From Bacteroidales bacterium (GTDB lineage Bacteria; Bacteroidota; Bacteroidia; Bacteroidales; P3), in contig JAGCUU010000008.1 of NCBI GenBank assembly GCA_017962665.1, positions 61,796-125,795 on the forward strand: a stretch of DNA of 64,000 nt, written 5' to 3'. A program made the translations under genes and the position numbers. The notes under the pieces are model-generated. The model was not told the DNA's origin. It did no database searches and saw nothing but the letters and a program-made list of their open reading frames with translations. Shown here piece after piece: positions 20,041 through 27,678 of the stretch (its first letter is position 1; the number at the start of each line of letters is the position of its first letter).

Positions 20041-20699
20041 TGACTGTCCTGGAGATAATACTCAACAAACTAAAACCACAATATATGTCGGAATCGGAAG
20101 TTGCCGGTTCCGACATATATATGCATGAGAGCGTTACTTTCCGACAAGGAAACAAATATCTGATTAACGCACAGTCCGGTCACGGCAAATCATCACTGCT
20201 TAACTTTATTTATGGAAGCTCAAAACGTTATGAAGGACATATTACTTTCAAAGAAGAGACATTATCCGGACACGAAGCAGTGATATTCGAAACGCAGAAA
20301 CTGCGAACACACATTATCAGCTACATGTTCCAAGAACTATGCCTTTTCCCGGAACTCACTGCGATGGAAAATGTGCAACTAAAAAACAGATTGACAAACC
20401 ACAAAGACAACAGTGAGATTGAGAGCATGCTCGACATGCTATTGCCTTCGGAAAAGAAAGGGCAGCCAGTAGGGACCCTTTCCATTGGGCAGCAGCAACG
20501 TGTGGCAGCAGTAAGAGCTCTCTGCCAACCATTCAAATTCCTGCTTCTTGACGAGCCTTTTAGCCACATAGACAAAGAAAACGCCAGACTTGTCGCCAAT
20601 CTTATCATTCAAGAAGTCGATGCCCAAGGTGCGGGACTAATCATTACCTCGCTCGACAGAAGCGACGCAATACCATGCGATTATATACTAAACCTGTAG
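20040..20699 (+). CDS. ABC transporter ATP-binding protein with altered motifs
   Basis: A 219-residue LolD/MacB-size ATPase. Walker A is AQSGHGKSS (Lys50), with Ala in place of the first Gly. The Q-loop is FQELCLFPELT (Gln98). The signature is LSIGQQQR (residues 147-154), with Ile for the first Gly. Walker B is FLLLDEP (Asp171, Glu172). The switch His normally in a THD motif is replaced: the sequence reads TSLDRSD, with Leu205 at that site. Catalysis may be slow or regulatory. The gene overlaps DUF4836 by one base and precedes an FtsX-like permease, together resembling a lipoprotein or mechanotransmission ABC system. Confidence 0.88.
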   Translation: MTVLEIILNKLKPQYMSESEVAGSDIYMHESVTFRQGNKYLINAQSGHGKSSLLNFIYGSSKRYEGHITFKEETLSGHEAVIFETQKLRTHIISYMFQELCLFPELTAMENVQLKNRLTNHKDNSEIESMLDMLLPSEKKGQPVGTLSIGQQQRVAAVRALCQPFKFLLLDEPFSHIDKENARLVANLIIQEVDAQGAGLIITSLDRSDAIPCDYILNL

Positions 20700-20736
20700 C
20701 AATTATTCATCAAATCGGGAAACAATACACTCAACC

Positions 20737-21927
20737 GTGCTTTACAAACTACAACGAAAAACACTTATTCCAATACAGCTGACAGGCTATATTGTCACTC
20801 TGCTTGTCGGAGTCTCAATAGTGTTATTGGCTGTTCAAGCTTACTATGACTTGCGTCCTGTTTTGACCGAGCAGACAGGGGTTTTCAAGGCCCATACTGT
20901 AACCGTATCAAAAAACATCACAATTTATAAAACAGTAAACAAAAAAAACATCTATTTCGACAATAAAGAATTAAAGAAAATAGAGCAACAACCCTTCATA
21001 AAAAACATTGCATGTTTCAATACAGCGACTTTCAATGCCAAAGCCGCCATACGTTTTGAAGGGCAATCAATGATCACAGATCTTTTCTTTGAGAGCGTTC
21101 CTGACGAATATCTTGACGTGCAAAGCACCGAATGGCAATGGGACAGTACGTCCGGATTTCTTCCCGTAATAATTCCCGAGGATTATCTTAACCTATACAA
21201 CTTTGGATTTGCAGAAAGCCAATCGTTGCCCGTGATTTCAAAAAACTTACTTTCACAGGTTACCTTCAACATCATTGTCGAGGGTAACGGAAAGCGGAAA
21301 ATATACAACAGCCGCATAATAGGGCTCTCCGGAAAAATCAATTCCATACTTGTCCCCGACAAATTCTTGAAGTGGGCAAATGTTGAATTTGGCACTCAGT
21401 CAACAACATCCGAAAGCCATCCCTCACGATTGCTTTTAGAATTTACCGATGCCAACGACGAACGCATCCCACATTTTATCGAAACCAACGGCTTGAACAT
21501 CAACAAGGCAGAGCTTGAGGCAAACAAAATAGTTTCATTATTGCGCTTTGTTCTGATATTTGTGTTAGTTATTGCTGCCATTGTAATAACGCTGTCGGTA
21601 TCATTTATTATTATGAGTTTTAACCTAATAATCCAAAAGAACCGCAAACTTTTTGTAAACCTCTACCAAATAGGATACACGACATCGCAGATTGCCAAAT
21701 ATTACAAATGGGTGATAAGCATTATAACAGCCCTCGATATAATCATCGCAGCTCTACTGGCATCGTTTACAAGAAGTATCTATCTAAAAAAACTGACTAA
21801 TATTTTTGAGATAGACAGTAACCTCATTCCTGTAACAATCTCAGCATCAGTGTTAATTATCACAATTCTTGTCACATATAATCATATAATCCACCGAATA
21901 GTTTCACACACTGTAAAAGCCGATTAG
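20737..21927 (+). CDS. FtsX-like (MacB-type) ABC permease
   Basis: A 396-residue permease with four membrane segments (about 15-37, 265-290, 318-342, 360-382). A large extracytoplasmic domain separates the first two, the architecture of LolC/E, MacB and FtsX. The start is GTG at 20737, 37 bases after the ATPase stop; no upstream ATG is in frame. It presumably works with the preceding ATPase and DUF4836 lipoprotein. Such permeases do not move substrate through the membrane but transmit force to periplasmic partners. The target here is unknown. Confidence 0.85.
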   Translation: MLYKLQRKTLIPIQLTGYIVTLLVGVSIVLLAVQAYYDLRPVLTEQTGVFKAHTVTVSKNITIYKTVNKKNIYFDNKELKKIEQQPFIKNIACFNTATFNAKAAIRFEGQSMITDLFFESVPDEYLDVQSTEWQWDSTSGFLPVIIPEDYLNLYNFGFAESQSLPVISKNLLSQVTFNIIVEGNGKRKIYNSRIIGLSGKINSILVPDKFLKWANVEFGTQSTTSESHPSRLLLEFTDANDERIPHFIETNGLNINKAELEANKIVSLLRFVLIFVLVIAAIVITLSVSFIIMSFNLIIQKNRKLFVNLYQIGYTTSQIAKYYKWVISIITALDIIIAALLASFTRSIYLKKLTNIFEIDSNLIPVTISASVLIITILVTYNHIIHRIVSHTVKAD

Positions 21928-21968
21928 CTATTTTGCAACAATAAAAAGAGAAAAGAATTATAATAAGA

Positions 21969-22000
21969 TTGCCACAGAATAGTTTTTTTTAGTAACTTTG
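21969..22000 (+). promoter_or_regulatory. Bacteroides-type promoter upstream of the small outer-membrane protein
   Basis: TAACTTTG at 21993-22000, with TTG at 21969-21971 and a spacer of 21 bases. The -7 box is perfect and the -33 box partial. It gives a leader of about 50 bases. Confidence 0.65.
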
Positions 22001-22056
22001 CAACATTGAAAGAGTGCATTTATGCATACATTATAAAATACAGTAAATATTTAGAT

Positions 22057-22647
22057 ATGAAAAAAATAAGAGTTGTATTAATCCTTTTTGCCATCGTTTT
22101 TTCCTCTTCTGCAAAAGCTCAATTCAGGCAAGACCGCTCCGATGCAGAGTATATGTTCAAAGCCGAAATTGGATATATGCCTTACGTGGCCAATTTAGGA
22201 CATGAGGGCGATTTTGGTTACTATATCAACGACTTGCGCCATGCTTTAGGGATAAACCTTATCAATGGCGTCAATATTAAGCAGGACTTTTTTGTCGGAC
22301 TGGGTTTAGGGTATAATTTTGTGGCCAAACCCAGCGATATCTCCGGGATAAACATAGATGCCGGCTGGCATTGCCCAATGGTTTTCGCCGACTTTGACTA
22401 CAGGCCTCTTGATGTGGAATGGGCACCAATGTTCGGAGCCAAGATAGGAGCTAGCTATCTTATGGCTAATACGGCATACGGCAACACCCTAAAGCCTTAC
22501 ATCGAGCTTTCCACCGGTGTGAACTGGTTTTTCCGTCACGAGGTGCGTAATATGGAGCGAAACTATATGAGTCTATTTATTGAGCTGGCATTCGCCTACA
22601 CACAACAAACCTGTTTCATTCCCACAAGGATTGGCATCAGGTTTTAA
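22057..22647 (+). CDS. Small outer-membrane beta-barrel protein, unknown
   Basis: A 196-residue protein with a signal peptide cut at AKA|Q. Short alternating strands follow (YMFKAEIGYMPYV, FFVGLGLGYNFV, FGAKIGASYLM, YIELSTGVNWFF), ending RIGIRF. A C-terminal Phe is usual for outer-membrane barrels, and the size suits eight strands. The start MKKIRV was chosen over an ATG at 22006 because it begins the signal peptide. It has its own promoter just upstream, and rbfA starts 22 bases after it. Confidence 0.75.
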   Translation: MKKIRVVLILFAIVFSSSAKAQFRQDRSDAEYMFKAEIGYMPYVANLGHEGDFGYYINDLRHALGINLINGVNIKQDFFVGLGLGYNFVAKPSDISGINIDAGWHCPMVFADFDYRPLDVEWAPMFGAKIGASYLMANTAYGNTLKPYIELSTGVNWFFRHEVRNMERNYMSLFIELAFAYTQQTCFIPTRIGIRF

Positions 22648-22669
22648 CCATTTTTAATCCAAACATCAA

Positions 22670-23050
22670 GTGGACACAACTCGGCAAAACAAAATATCAC
22701 GTCTGATACAGCAGGACTTGGGCGACATTTTCCTAAAAGAGATGAAGTCCAAAATAGGAAACTCGCTGATTACTGTGACAAAGGTACGTGTTACCAGCGA
22801 CCTTTCCATAGCCAGGGCATATATTAGCATCTATCCGGTCGGCGACATGCCTGTTACCGAAGAGACCCCGGCTGGAACCAAAGCGACAACTCAGTTAGTT
22901 ATCAACGCCATACTCACCAATTCAACCGATATCCGACGCAGACTTGGTTTACGGGAGGGGAAACAGCTACGAATAATTCCCTCCCTTGAATTCTACCTCG
23001 ATGACTCTTTAGATTATATTGAGAATATCGAAAAACTGTTGAAAAATTGA
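22670..23050 (+). CDS. rbfA: Ribosome-binding factor A
   Basis: A 30S maturation factor that helps process the 16S rRNA 5' end, important in cold. The 126-residue protein has the type II KH-like fold, with conserved RQNKISRLIQQDLGDIF at the start and the segment VRVTSDLSIARAYISIYP. The start codon is GTG at 22670. Its stop overlaps the TTG start of the next gene by four bases (23047-23050), an arrangement of rbfA with a Lol-type permease. Confidence 0.93.
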   Translation: MDTTRQNKISRLIQQDLGDIFLKEMKSKIGNSLITVTKVRVTSDLSIARAYISIYPVGDMPVTEETPAGTKATTQLVINAILTNSTDIRRRLGLREGKQLRIIPSLEFYLDDSLDYIENIEKLLKN

Positions 23051-24261
23051 AAGTTTCAACATTTATAGCCCTCCGCTACCTCTTTTCTCGTAAAGAGAAG
23101 ACAGTAATCAATCTGATTTCCTGGATTTCCCTTATCGGTATCACTGTCAGCACCATGGCACTTGTTGTTGTTATGTCTGTGTACAACGGTATCGGGGAAC
23201 TCACCCAATCCCTTTACAATGTTTTCGATCCGGAACTCATCGTCGAACCTGTAGAAGGAAAAACCTTTCGGACAACAGAGATACCCTATAATTCAATTGT
23301 CAACAACAAAGGTGTGGCGAATGTATCACAGATTGTGGAAGAAAATGCATGGATCACACTACGACAGGCTGAAGCGATAGTGCAGCTTCGCGGTGTTGAC
23401 GAAAGCTACGGTGCGGCATGCGGCCTTGACACAATGGTTAGAGAAGGAACCTATCTGCTTAAAGCCCCCAACCCGGAAACAGGCCATGACGATTATTTTT
23501 TAATTCTGGGTTACGACATAATGGTACGACTTGGCGTCAACTCATTAACAAATATTCCGCTATCAGTACACATACCCAAACGAGGAACCTCATCCTTTGC
23601 ATTGTCCATAGATGGAGCATTCAACAATGGCTACGCATATACCGCCGGCACCTTCATTATCCAGGAGGACATAAACAAGCTCTATGTAATATCCGACATT
23701 GACTTTGTGAGGAATCTGATGACATATTCGCCGGATGAGGTCACCGCGCTTGCCATAAGTTGTGTCAAGAAGGCAAATGTGGCAAAAGTAAAAAAAGAGT
23801 TGAGACAACTTTTAGGGGATAACTTTACCGTTAAAGACCGTCACGAGCAAAAACCACTATACTACAAGATTTTCCGTTCTGAAAAGCTCGGGGTTTTCCT
23901 TATTCTATCACTTATCGTGCTCATTTCCACACTCAGCCTGATCGCATCCCTGTCACTACTCATCATTAACAAACGTAGAGACATAAACGTATTATTGTCT
24001 ATGGGAATGGAACAAAACGAGGTGCGCCGTATTTTCCGCAACGAAGGAATACTTATAGCACTTGTCGGTGTAGTGGCTGGACTGGTGCTTGGGTTTGTTG
24101 TATGCCTTATCCAGCAATATTTCGGTCTAATTAAACTCGGCAACAATGCTATTGTGGAAGCTTTCCCTGTGGCCATGCGTTTCGTAGACTTCCTTGCAGC
24201 ATTCCTCGTCGTCACCCTCCTCTCCTCCATTGTCGTATCCTTCACAGTAAGAAAAGTATAA
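23047..24261 (+). CDS. Lipoprotein-releasing ABC permease, LolC/LolE family
   Basis: A 404-residue inner-membrane permease expected to pass mature lipoproteins to the periplasmic carrier. The N-terminal amphipathic start is followed by IALRYLFSRKEKTVINLISW, typical of LolC/E. The first membrane segment is at about 22-46, a periplasmic domain covers 47-265, and three more segments lie at about 272-300, 325-350 and 370-395. The motif INKRRDINVLLSMGM is the coupling helix. The start is TTG at 23047, overlapping the rbfA stop. No LolD ATPase is adjacent, so it must be encoded elsewhere. Confidence 0.9.
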   Translation: MKVSTFIALRYLFSRKEKTVINLISWISLIGITVSTMALVVVMSVYNGIGELTQSLYNVFDPELIVEPVEGKTFRTTEIPYNSIVNNKGVANVSQIVEENAWITLRQAEAIVQLRGVDESYGAACGLDTMVREGTYLLKAPNPETGHDDYFLILGYDIMVRLGVNSLTNIPLSVHIPKRGTSSFALSIDGAFNNGYAYTAGTFIIQEDINKLYVISDIDFVRNLMTYSPDEVTALAISCVKKANVAKVKKELRQLLGDNFTVKDRHEQKPLYYKIFRSEKLGVFLILSLIVLISTLSLIASLSLLIINKRRDINVLLSMGMEQNEVRRIFRNEGILIALVGVVAGLVLGFVVCLIQQYFGLIKLGNNAIVEAFPVAMRFVDFLAAFLVVTLLSSIVVSFTVRKV

Positions 24262-24274
24262 CCAACGATACACT

Positions 24275-24454
24275 ATGAAAAGAAAAAACAAGTGCTACCT
24301 CATGCTGCTTATAGCCTTTTTTTTGATTGCATCATGCAGCAACAAGGGAATACACATGTCAAAACACCGCAAGAGCCGTCACTGCAACTGTCCATCTTTT
24401 GTATATACAGAATCAAACGAAAAAACATCTGATTTTCATACAAAGTTTTTGTAA
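24275..24454 (+). CDS. Small Cys-containing lipoprotein, 59 residues
   Basis: An open frame of 59 codons starting 13 bases after the Lol-type permease stop. It has a basic start (MKRKNK), a hydrophobic core, a lipobox-like IASC with Cys21, and then a short mature part containing KHRKSRHCNCPSF. The paired Cys and His residues suggest a metal- or disulfide-bearing surface. A signal peptide and clean lipobox in the right place argue that it is real. Function unknown. Confidence 0.7.
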   Translation: MKRKNKCYLMLLIAFFLIASCSNKGIHMSKHRKSRHCNCPSFVYTESNEKTSDFHTKFL

Positions 24455-24459
24455 ATTTG
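24428..24459 (+). promoter_or_regulatory. Possible promoter for the lptE-GT117-mrdA operon
   Basis: TAAATTTG (24452-24459) fits the -7 consensus; TCTG (24428-24431) at 20 bases is a weak -33 box. It overlaps the stop codon of the small lipoprotein gene. Confidence 0.45.
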
Positions 24460-24521
24460 CACACTCTCAAGCATTAATCAATTTACACATAATCATCTGA
24501 TTTCAATATACATAATACAAT

Positions 24522-24692
24522 ATGGACAATAATATAAAAATAAAAATTGACGAGATTCTCAACGAAATCGGCAACATTAACGACCTAAACATCAAACATG
24601 CCATACTGACTTACATGGAACAGCAGGCAGGTTTCATGCTCTGGCAAATGGAGGATGAAAAACACATTGACAACGACTCACACAATGTCTAA
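24522..24692 (+). CDS. Small acidic protein, 56 residues, unknown
   Basis: A 56-codon frame with ATG at 24522 preceded by an A/T-rich leader. It contains IKIDEILNEIGNINDLNIKH and a C-terminal acidic stretch; no signal peptide or membrane segment. It ends 14 bases before the lptE start, so it is probably in the same operon. The length and predicted helices would suit a small cytoplasmic partner. I do not recognise it. Confidence 0.55.
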   Translation: MDNNIKIKIDEILNEIGNINDLNIKHAILTYMEQQAGFMLWQMEDEKHIDNDSHNV

Positions 24693-24706
24693 CGCTCCCA
24701 CAGATC

Positions 24707-25231
24707 ATGAAACCAACCACTTGTCGCCTTGTTTCATTATTGTTGGCGTGTGTTATATCCACAATTATTGTTGGCGGATGCAAGGGAAGCTATAGTTTTA
24801 CCGGAGCATCTATACCACCTAATGCCAAAACTATCTCTGTCGCCACTTTCCCAAACTATGCCGCCACTGTCAATCCGCAACTGAGCCAAAAGCTCACTGA
24901 TGAACTTCGCAACCTATACTCCTCTCAAACAAGCCTAAATGTTGTCAACGCCAATGGAGACTTAGAGGTAAGTGGCGAAATAACATCCTACGAAACCCGC
25001 GCCGCGGCACTTTCTTCCAATGACGAGGTCTCCATGAATAGGCTGACCATTACTGTCAAAGTAAAGTTCGTCAACAACTGTGATCCTGATGCCAACTTTG
25101 AGCAAAGCTTTTCACGCTTTCGCGACTACAACGCCCAACTAAATTTCTCGTCAGTGGAAAGCAGCCTTATGGGCGAAATAATCACCGAACTATGCGACGA
25201 CATTTTTAACAAATCTGTCGTAAACTGGTAA
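24707..25231 (+). CDS. lptE: LptE-family LPS assembly lipoprotein
   Basis: In LPS export LptE is the lipoprotein plug of the LptD barrel in the outer membrane. This 174-residue protein has a signal ending VGGC (Cys25). Its mature sequence SYSFTGASIPPNAKTISVAT is the Bacteroidota LptE pattern, and the LTDELRNLY and EVSGEITSYE segments follow. It is distantly related to the enteric protein. It is followed 20 bases later by GT117, then mrdA and rodA, so envelope growth genes share this operon. Confidence 0.88.
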   Translation: MKPTTCRLVSLLLACVISTIIVGGCKGSYSFTGASIPPNAKTISVATFPNYAATVNPQLSQKLTDELRNLYSSQTSLNVVNANGDLEVSGEITSYETRAAALSSNDEVSMNRLTITVKVKFVNNCDPDANFEQSFSRFRDYNAQLNFSSVESSLMGEIITELCDDIFNKSVVNW

Positions 25232-25251
25232 GAAAAAACGAACCTAAAAGC

Positions 25252-27669
25252 ATGAGCGCTACCATCAACACACAACATCAACAGACGCTATTCAATCTAT
25301 GCGGATGGTTGGTTGCCTTGGCGACCAGCGTTGTCTATGTGTTGACTTTAGAACCGAGCGTTAGCTTTTGGGATTGTGGAGAATTTATTGCAACATCGCA
25401 TACTCTTCAGGTAGGGCATCCTCCCGGAGCTCCCCTATACCAGCTTCTTGCACATTGTTTTATGCTTTTTGCAGGAAACAATCCGGAAAGAATAGCATGG
25501 TGTAGCAATCTACTTAGCGCTGTTGCCGGCGGACTAACCGCAATGTTTCTGTTCTGGACTCTGGCAAGAGTTTTCTTGTTCTTCAAGCAAAAAAATCAAA
25601 AAAGCCTCTTTGCCGCCTTCATAGGCACTGCCTGTTACGTTTTTTGCGACACAGCATGGTTTTCTGCCGTAGAGAGCGAAGTATATAGTTTGTCAATGCT
25701 TTTCTCCTCCATCATTCTATGGTGCATGGTTCGTTGGGTACAATGCGACAGTCTTACGTACTCAAGACGATGGTTGCTACTCATTTCGTTGCTGCTGGGA
25801 TTATCGGTCTGCGTGCATCAGCTCAGCCTGCTTACCATCCCGGCAATATTGGTATTGTTTTTCTGCCATGCTAAAGAAAAGAGAGGACAGCAGGTCACTA
25901 CGTCAAAGAAATCAAGCATACAGACAATTATCCTTTTATTCTTTTTTTTCATCATAGGACTAACGCCATACCTCATTATTCCTATCCGTGCCGCCGCCAA
26001 TCCACCGATAAACAGTGGCAATCCCAGTACCATAGAATCCTTCAAAGCTTATTTCACACGTGAACAATATGAACATGCACCCCTTTTATATGGCAGATGC
26101 TATAATTCACCTGTGACAGACTACAAAGATGGCAAAGCTGTATATGCCAAAGAGATGGATATGTTCTTTCCTCGCATGTGGAAACGCAGCTCCAATGCAG
26201 ACATATACTACAACGACTGGTGCGGTCGACACGGACGCAATGTCTATGTGCCAGCGACAGGGAAAGAATATTACAAGCCTTCGTTTGGAGACAATATCGT
26301 TATCTTTGTTGGATATCAAATAGGTTACATGTACTTAAGATACCTCATGTGGAATTTCTCAGGACGCTACAACGATCAACAAGGATTTGGAAATCTACAA
26401 AAAGGGCAATTCATTACAGGTATCAACCCCATCGACAAACTTTATGTGGGCACCTCCAAAAAGATGCCGCCATCTATGCCAGCAGCAGGACATAACCGCT
26501 ATTTCCTACTTCCATTCCTGCTCGGCTTGGCTGGTCTTGTCTATAGTTTCCGCCATGACAAACGGTGCGCATGGACACTACTTGTTCTCTTTTTAACCAC
26601 CAGCATCCTCCTTTCAATCTACCTCAATCATCCAATATATGAACCACGAGAAAGAGACTACGCGTATATTCTCTCTTTCTACACATTCGCCATCTGGATA
26701 GGAATTGGTGTATTCTCTTTGATTAATTTCAAATCCAAGAAGTTAAATCTATTATTTATCCTTCTTGTCACATCCGTTCCCGTAATGATGGCCGCTCAAA
26801 ACTGGGATGACCACAACCGCAGCAACCGCTATATAGCCCGTGATTCGGCCGTAAACCTACTTAATTCGTGCGACAACAACGCGCTTCTATTCACCGCTGG
26901 CGACAACGACACTTATCCTCTTTGGTATCTACAGCATGTAGAAGGTCAACGAAATGATGTACAAGTCATCAACATTTCACTACTCGGTAGCGGCGAGTAC
27001 TACAGCTCTGTTCTTGCCCAAATGCGACACCAGCCAAACAGTAACGCTTACGAACACATTGATCCTTCTGTGGCTGCCGGGCCTTACCGTCGCATGATGC
27101 AAATCATAGGAGCCTCTTCCGAAAGACCGATTTTTTTCAGCCACTACGCAGCCAACGACCGCCGCCTGAATTATGACAATCGCATAAAGCTATGCGGTAT
27201 GGCATATATGCTTACCGATAGCATTGTCGCAGACTCCGTTGACATTATACGTTGTCATCAGTTAATGACTGAAAAACTGAAGTGGCACAACATTGAACAC
27301 TCATATATTGACGAGACCTCCGCCTCTTTCCTTAACCAATATTGGAACGATGCCATACTTGCTGCCACAAACCTAGCGACACAAGGCTTTTATAAAGAAG
27401 CCCGTGCTGTGCTTGACAGCACTCGAGCATCCATTCCATTATTTACTATGCACAATCCTTTTCTCACTTTCAAGGTAGCCGAAACCTATCGTCTCTGTTG
27501 CGACGACAAAGAAAGCGACGCCCTTCTCCAACGCTGTCGCAATGACCTGGAGGAACAACTCGAATACTATAACTCCATGTCACCAAAAATGCAAAAATAC
27601 ATCCCCTACACCATTCAACCGCTTAAGCAATTACAACAGAAACTCCAAACATCATCTACAAAGATTTAA
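25252..27669 (+). CDS. GT117 family (DUF2723) membrane glycosyltransferase
   Basis: An 805-residue polytopic protein of the GT-C fold. The first periplasmic loop holds SFWDCGEF (Asp41, Glu44), the acidic motif expected of GT-C catalysis, followed by VGHPPGAPLY. About ten membrane segments cover residues 15-530. A large soluble C-terminal region follows. The family is related to protein O-mannosyltransferases and may glycosylate exported proteins, but its donor and acceptor are not established. It lies between lptE and mrdA. Confidence 0.88.
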   Translation: MSATINTQHQQTLFNLCGWLVALATSVVYVLTLEPSVSFWDCGEFIATSHTLQVGHPPGAPLYQLLAHCFMLFAGNNPERIAWCSNLLSAVAGGLTAMFLFWTLARVFLFFKQKNQKSLFAAFIGTACYVFCDTAWFSAVESEVYSLSMLFSSIILWCMVRWVQCDSLTYSRRWLLLISLLLGLSVCVHQLSLLTIPAILVLFFCHAKEKRGQQVTTSKKSSIQTIILLFFFFIIGLTPYLIIPIRAAANPPINSGNPSTIESFKAYFTREQYEHAPLLYGRCYNSPVTDYKDGKAVYAKEMDMFFPRMWKRSSNADIYYNDWCGRHGRNVYVPATGKEYYKPSFGDNIVIFVGYQIGYMYLRYLMWNFSGRYNDQQGFGNLQKGQFITGINPIDKLYVGTSKKMPPSMPAAGHNRYFLLPFLLGLAGLVYSFRHDKRCAWTLLVLFLTTSILLSIYLNHPIYEPRERDYAYILSFYTFAIWIGIGVFSLINFKSKKLNLLFILLVTSVPVMMAAQNWDDHNRSNRYIARDSAVNLLNSCDNNALLFTAGDNDTYPLWYLQHVEGQRNDVQVINISLLGSGEYYSSVLAQMRHQPNSNAYEHIDPSVAAGPYRRMMQIIGASSERPIFFSHYAANDRRLNYDNRIKLCGMAYMLTDSIVADSVDIIRCHQLMTEKLKWHNIEHSYIDETSASFLNQYWNDAILAATNLATQGFYKEARAVLDSTRASIPLFTMHNPFLTFKVAETYRLCCDDKESDALLQRCRNDLEEQLEYYNSMSPKMQKYIPYTIQPLKQLQQKLQTSSTKI

Positions 27670-27678
27670 ATCACCACT

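Noticed and set aside
20040-20699. Frameshift or pseudogene in the degenerate ABC ATPase
   Set aside because: The frame is intact, Walker A Lys, Q-loop and Walker B Glu are kept, and the gene is tightly packed with both neighbours, so specialised function is likelier than decay.
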